Assembly: GCF_002043095.1 (NCBI RefSeq)
Contig: NZ_MVOC01000064.1
Location: forward strand, 1 to 64,000
Source of the DNA: Mycobacterium sp. AT1
GTDB taxonomy: Bacteria; Actinomycetota; Actinomycetes; Mycobacteriales; Mycobacteriaceae
Length of the DNA: 64,000 nucleotides
Reading direction: 5' to 3'
Positions 63,322-64,000 of this stretch are shown here, one piece after another. Every line of letters begins with the position of its first letter. Within the stretch, counting starts at the first letter, position 1. The notes beneath the pieces were generated by a model. It was not told the DNA's origin. It saw only the letters and a list, made by a program, of their open reading frames with translations, and did not search any database. The position numbers were made by a program, and so were the translations under genes.

Positions 63322-64000
63322 CTAACTCGCCGCCCCGCGCGGGAATCCGGCGGTGATGGCGTCGAGCACGGCGGGGTAGCGCTTGGCCTCGCGGTGGCCG
63401 CCGGGCTTGCCGCTGCTGACCACGCCGACGGCGAGGTCGCGCTCGGGATCGGCCCAGACGGCGATGTCGACCAGGCCGGTGTGACCGAACGCCGCGGGAG
63501 CGTTGAGCCCGAACGGTCCAAACCGCTTGGATCCCAACATGTATCCGGTACCCCACCGCATCGGCATCAGGCCCATGGCGATGTCGGGCCGCAGTCGCCG
63601 GGCCAGCGCCGTTGCCGCGCGCAGGGTCTCCGGCGCCATGACACGCACACCGTCGAGCTCCCCGCCGCGGCGAAGCATCTCGGCGAAGCGGGACAGTTCG
63701 TGGGCGGTCGAGACCGTGCTGGACGACGGCACCACGCTGGTGAGGAATTTCGGCGTGTTGGTGAACGGGATGATCTGGTGCGTCGTGCCGCCGATGGCCA
63801 ATTTGAAGGCCGCCGCGATCGGTGCGGGCAGCGGCGATCCCGTGGCATGGCTGGGCGCGACCAGCGGAACATCTTGCGGTGCAACGCCGTAATTGGTCCA
63901 GCGGAAGCCGAGCGGGTTCAGGATCTCGTCGGCGAGCACGTCGCGGATGTCCTTGCCGGTGGCAGCCGAGACGATCTCCCTGGTCAGCGGTCCCCACGTC
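63322..64000 (-). CDS. Beta-lactamase-family serine hydrolase, partial (5' end outside window)
   Basis: This is the C-terminal part, about 225 residues, of a class C beta-lactamase/penicillin-binding-like esterase. The reading frame is fixed by TWGPLTREIVSAATGKDIRDVLADEILNPLGF and by the late FGHTGLVDIAVWADPERDLAVGVVSSGKP, where HTG is the third family motif. The SxxK and YxN motifs would lie outside or at the edge of the window. Many mycobacterial members are lipid esterases rather than beta-lactamases. Confidence 0.85.
   Translation of the reverse strand, partial: TWGPLTREIVSAATGKDIRDVLADEILNPLGFRWTNYGVAPQDVPLVAPSHATGSPLPAPIAAAFKLAIGGTTHQIIPFTNTPKFLTSVVPSSSTVSTAHELSRFAEMLRRGGELDGVRVMAPETLRAATALARRLRPDIAMGLMPMRWGTGYMLGSKRFGPFGLNAPAAFGHTGLVDIAVWADPERDLAVGVVSSGKPGGHREAKRYPAVLDAITAGFPRGAAS

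Overview
The window looks like a chromosomal segment of a fast-growing mycobacterium (Mycolicibacterium type). Supporting signs are very high GC, frequent GTG and TTG starts, IdeR-type iron boxes, a mycobacterial haemophore-domain protein, F420-type oxidoreductases, paired FadE-like acyl-CoA dehydrogenases and a complete exochelin-type siderophore locus. This assignment rests on gene content and recognised motifs only; no database search was run.

Region 1 (about 0.2-2.4 kb) holds two minus-strand redox genes: a PHBH-fold FAD monooxygenase that appears to start at ATC, and a zinc-independent MDR oxidoreductase.

Region 2 (about 2.4-37.1 kb) is an iron-regulated hydroxamate siderophore island. 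It encodes a ferric-siderophore reductase (SIP), two FecCD permeases and their ATPase, an aspartate decarboxylase (PanD), an L-ornithine N5-hydroxylase, a formyltransferase (FxbA type), an MbtH-like protein, two half ABC exporters with complementary degenerate ATP sites, a 7491-residue six-module NRPS, and (after a degraded stretch) a ferric-siderophore binding lipoprotein. Adenylation codes and epimerase placement predict D-fhOrn / beta-Ala / D-hOrn / D-allo-Thr / L-hOrn, which is the exochelin MS sequence and stereochemistry, followed by an unexplained sixth module. PanD would supply the beta-alanine, the hydroxylase and formyltransferase the N5-formyl-N5-hydroxyornithine, and the half exporters and FecCD system would move the product out and back in. 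Four IdeR-like boxes sit in front of the SIP gene, panD, the fxbA/mbtH divergent pair and the lipoprotein gene. The NRPS thioesterase domain is broken by a frameshift, with its C-terminal piece still readable in another frame. A GNAT-like gene fragment lies directly behind it, between two related large hairpins.

Region 3 (about 37.1-46.7 kb) is mixed housekeeping: an MTHFR-like protein, an SGNH-hydrolase lipoprotein, a PHP phosphoesterase, the helicase HrpA, three tiny secreted proteins (two related by a DHH...NDI motif), an LLM F420-type oxidoreductase and a MOSC protein.

Region 4 (46.7-51.7 kb, minus strand) is a tightly coupled six-gene MoxR / DUF58 / VWA-type membrane operon. Region 5 (51.7-64 kb) contains a GAP-family membrane protein, a heteromeric acyl-CoA dehydrogenase pair, a hemerythrin, a small zincin, a DUF1295 / FAD-oxidoreductase pair behind a KstR-like palindrome, a divergent O-methyltransferase/LysR pair, a haemophore-like protein, a cytochrome P450, a PPOX-class protein with a CRP-like site upstream, an SRPBCC protein, and a beta-lactamase-family gene cut by the window end. 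I saw no tRNA, rRNA, CRISPR array or insertion sequence.
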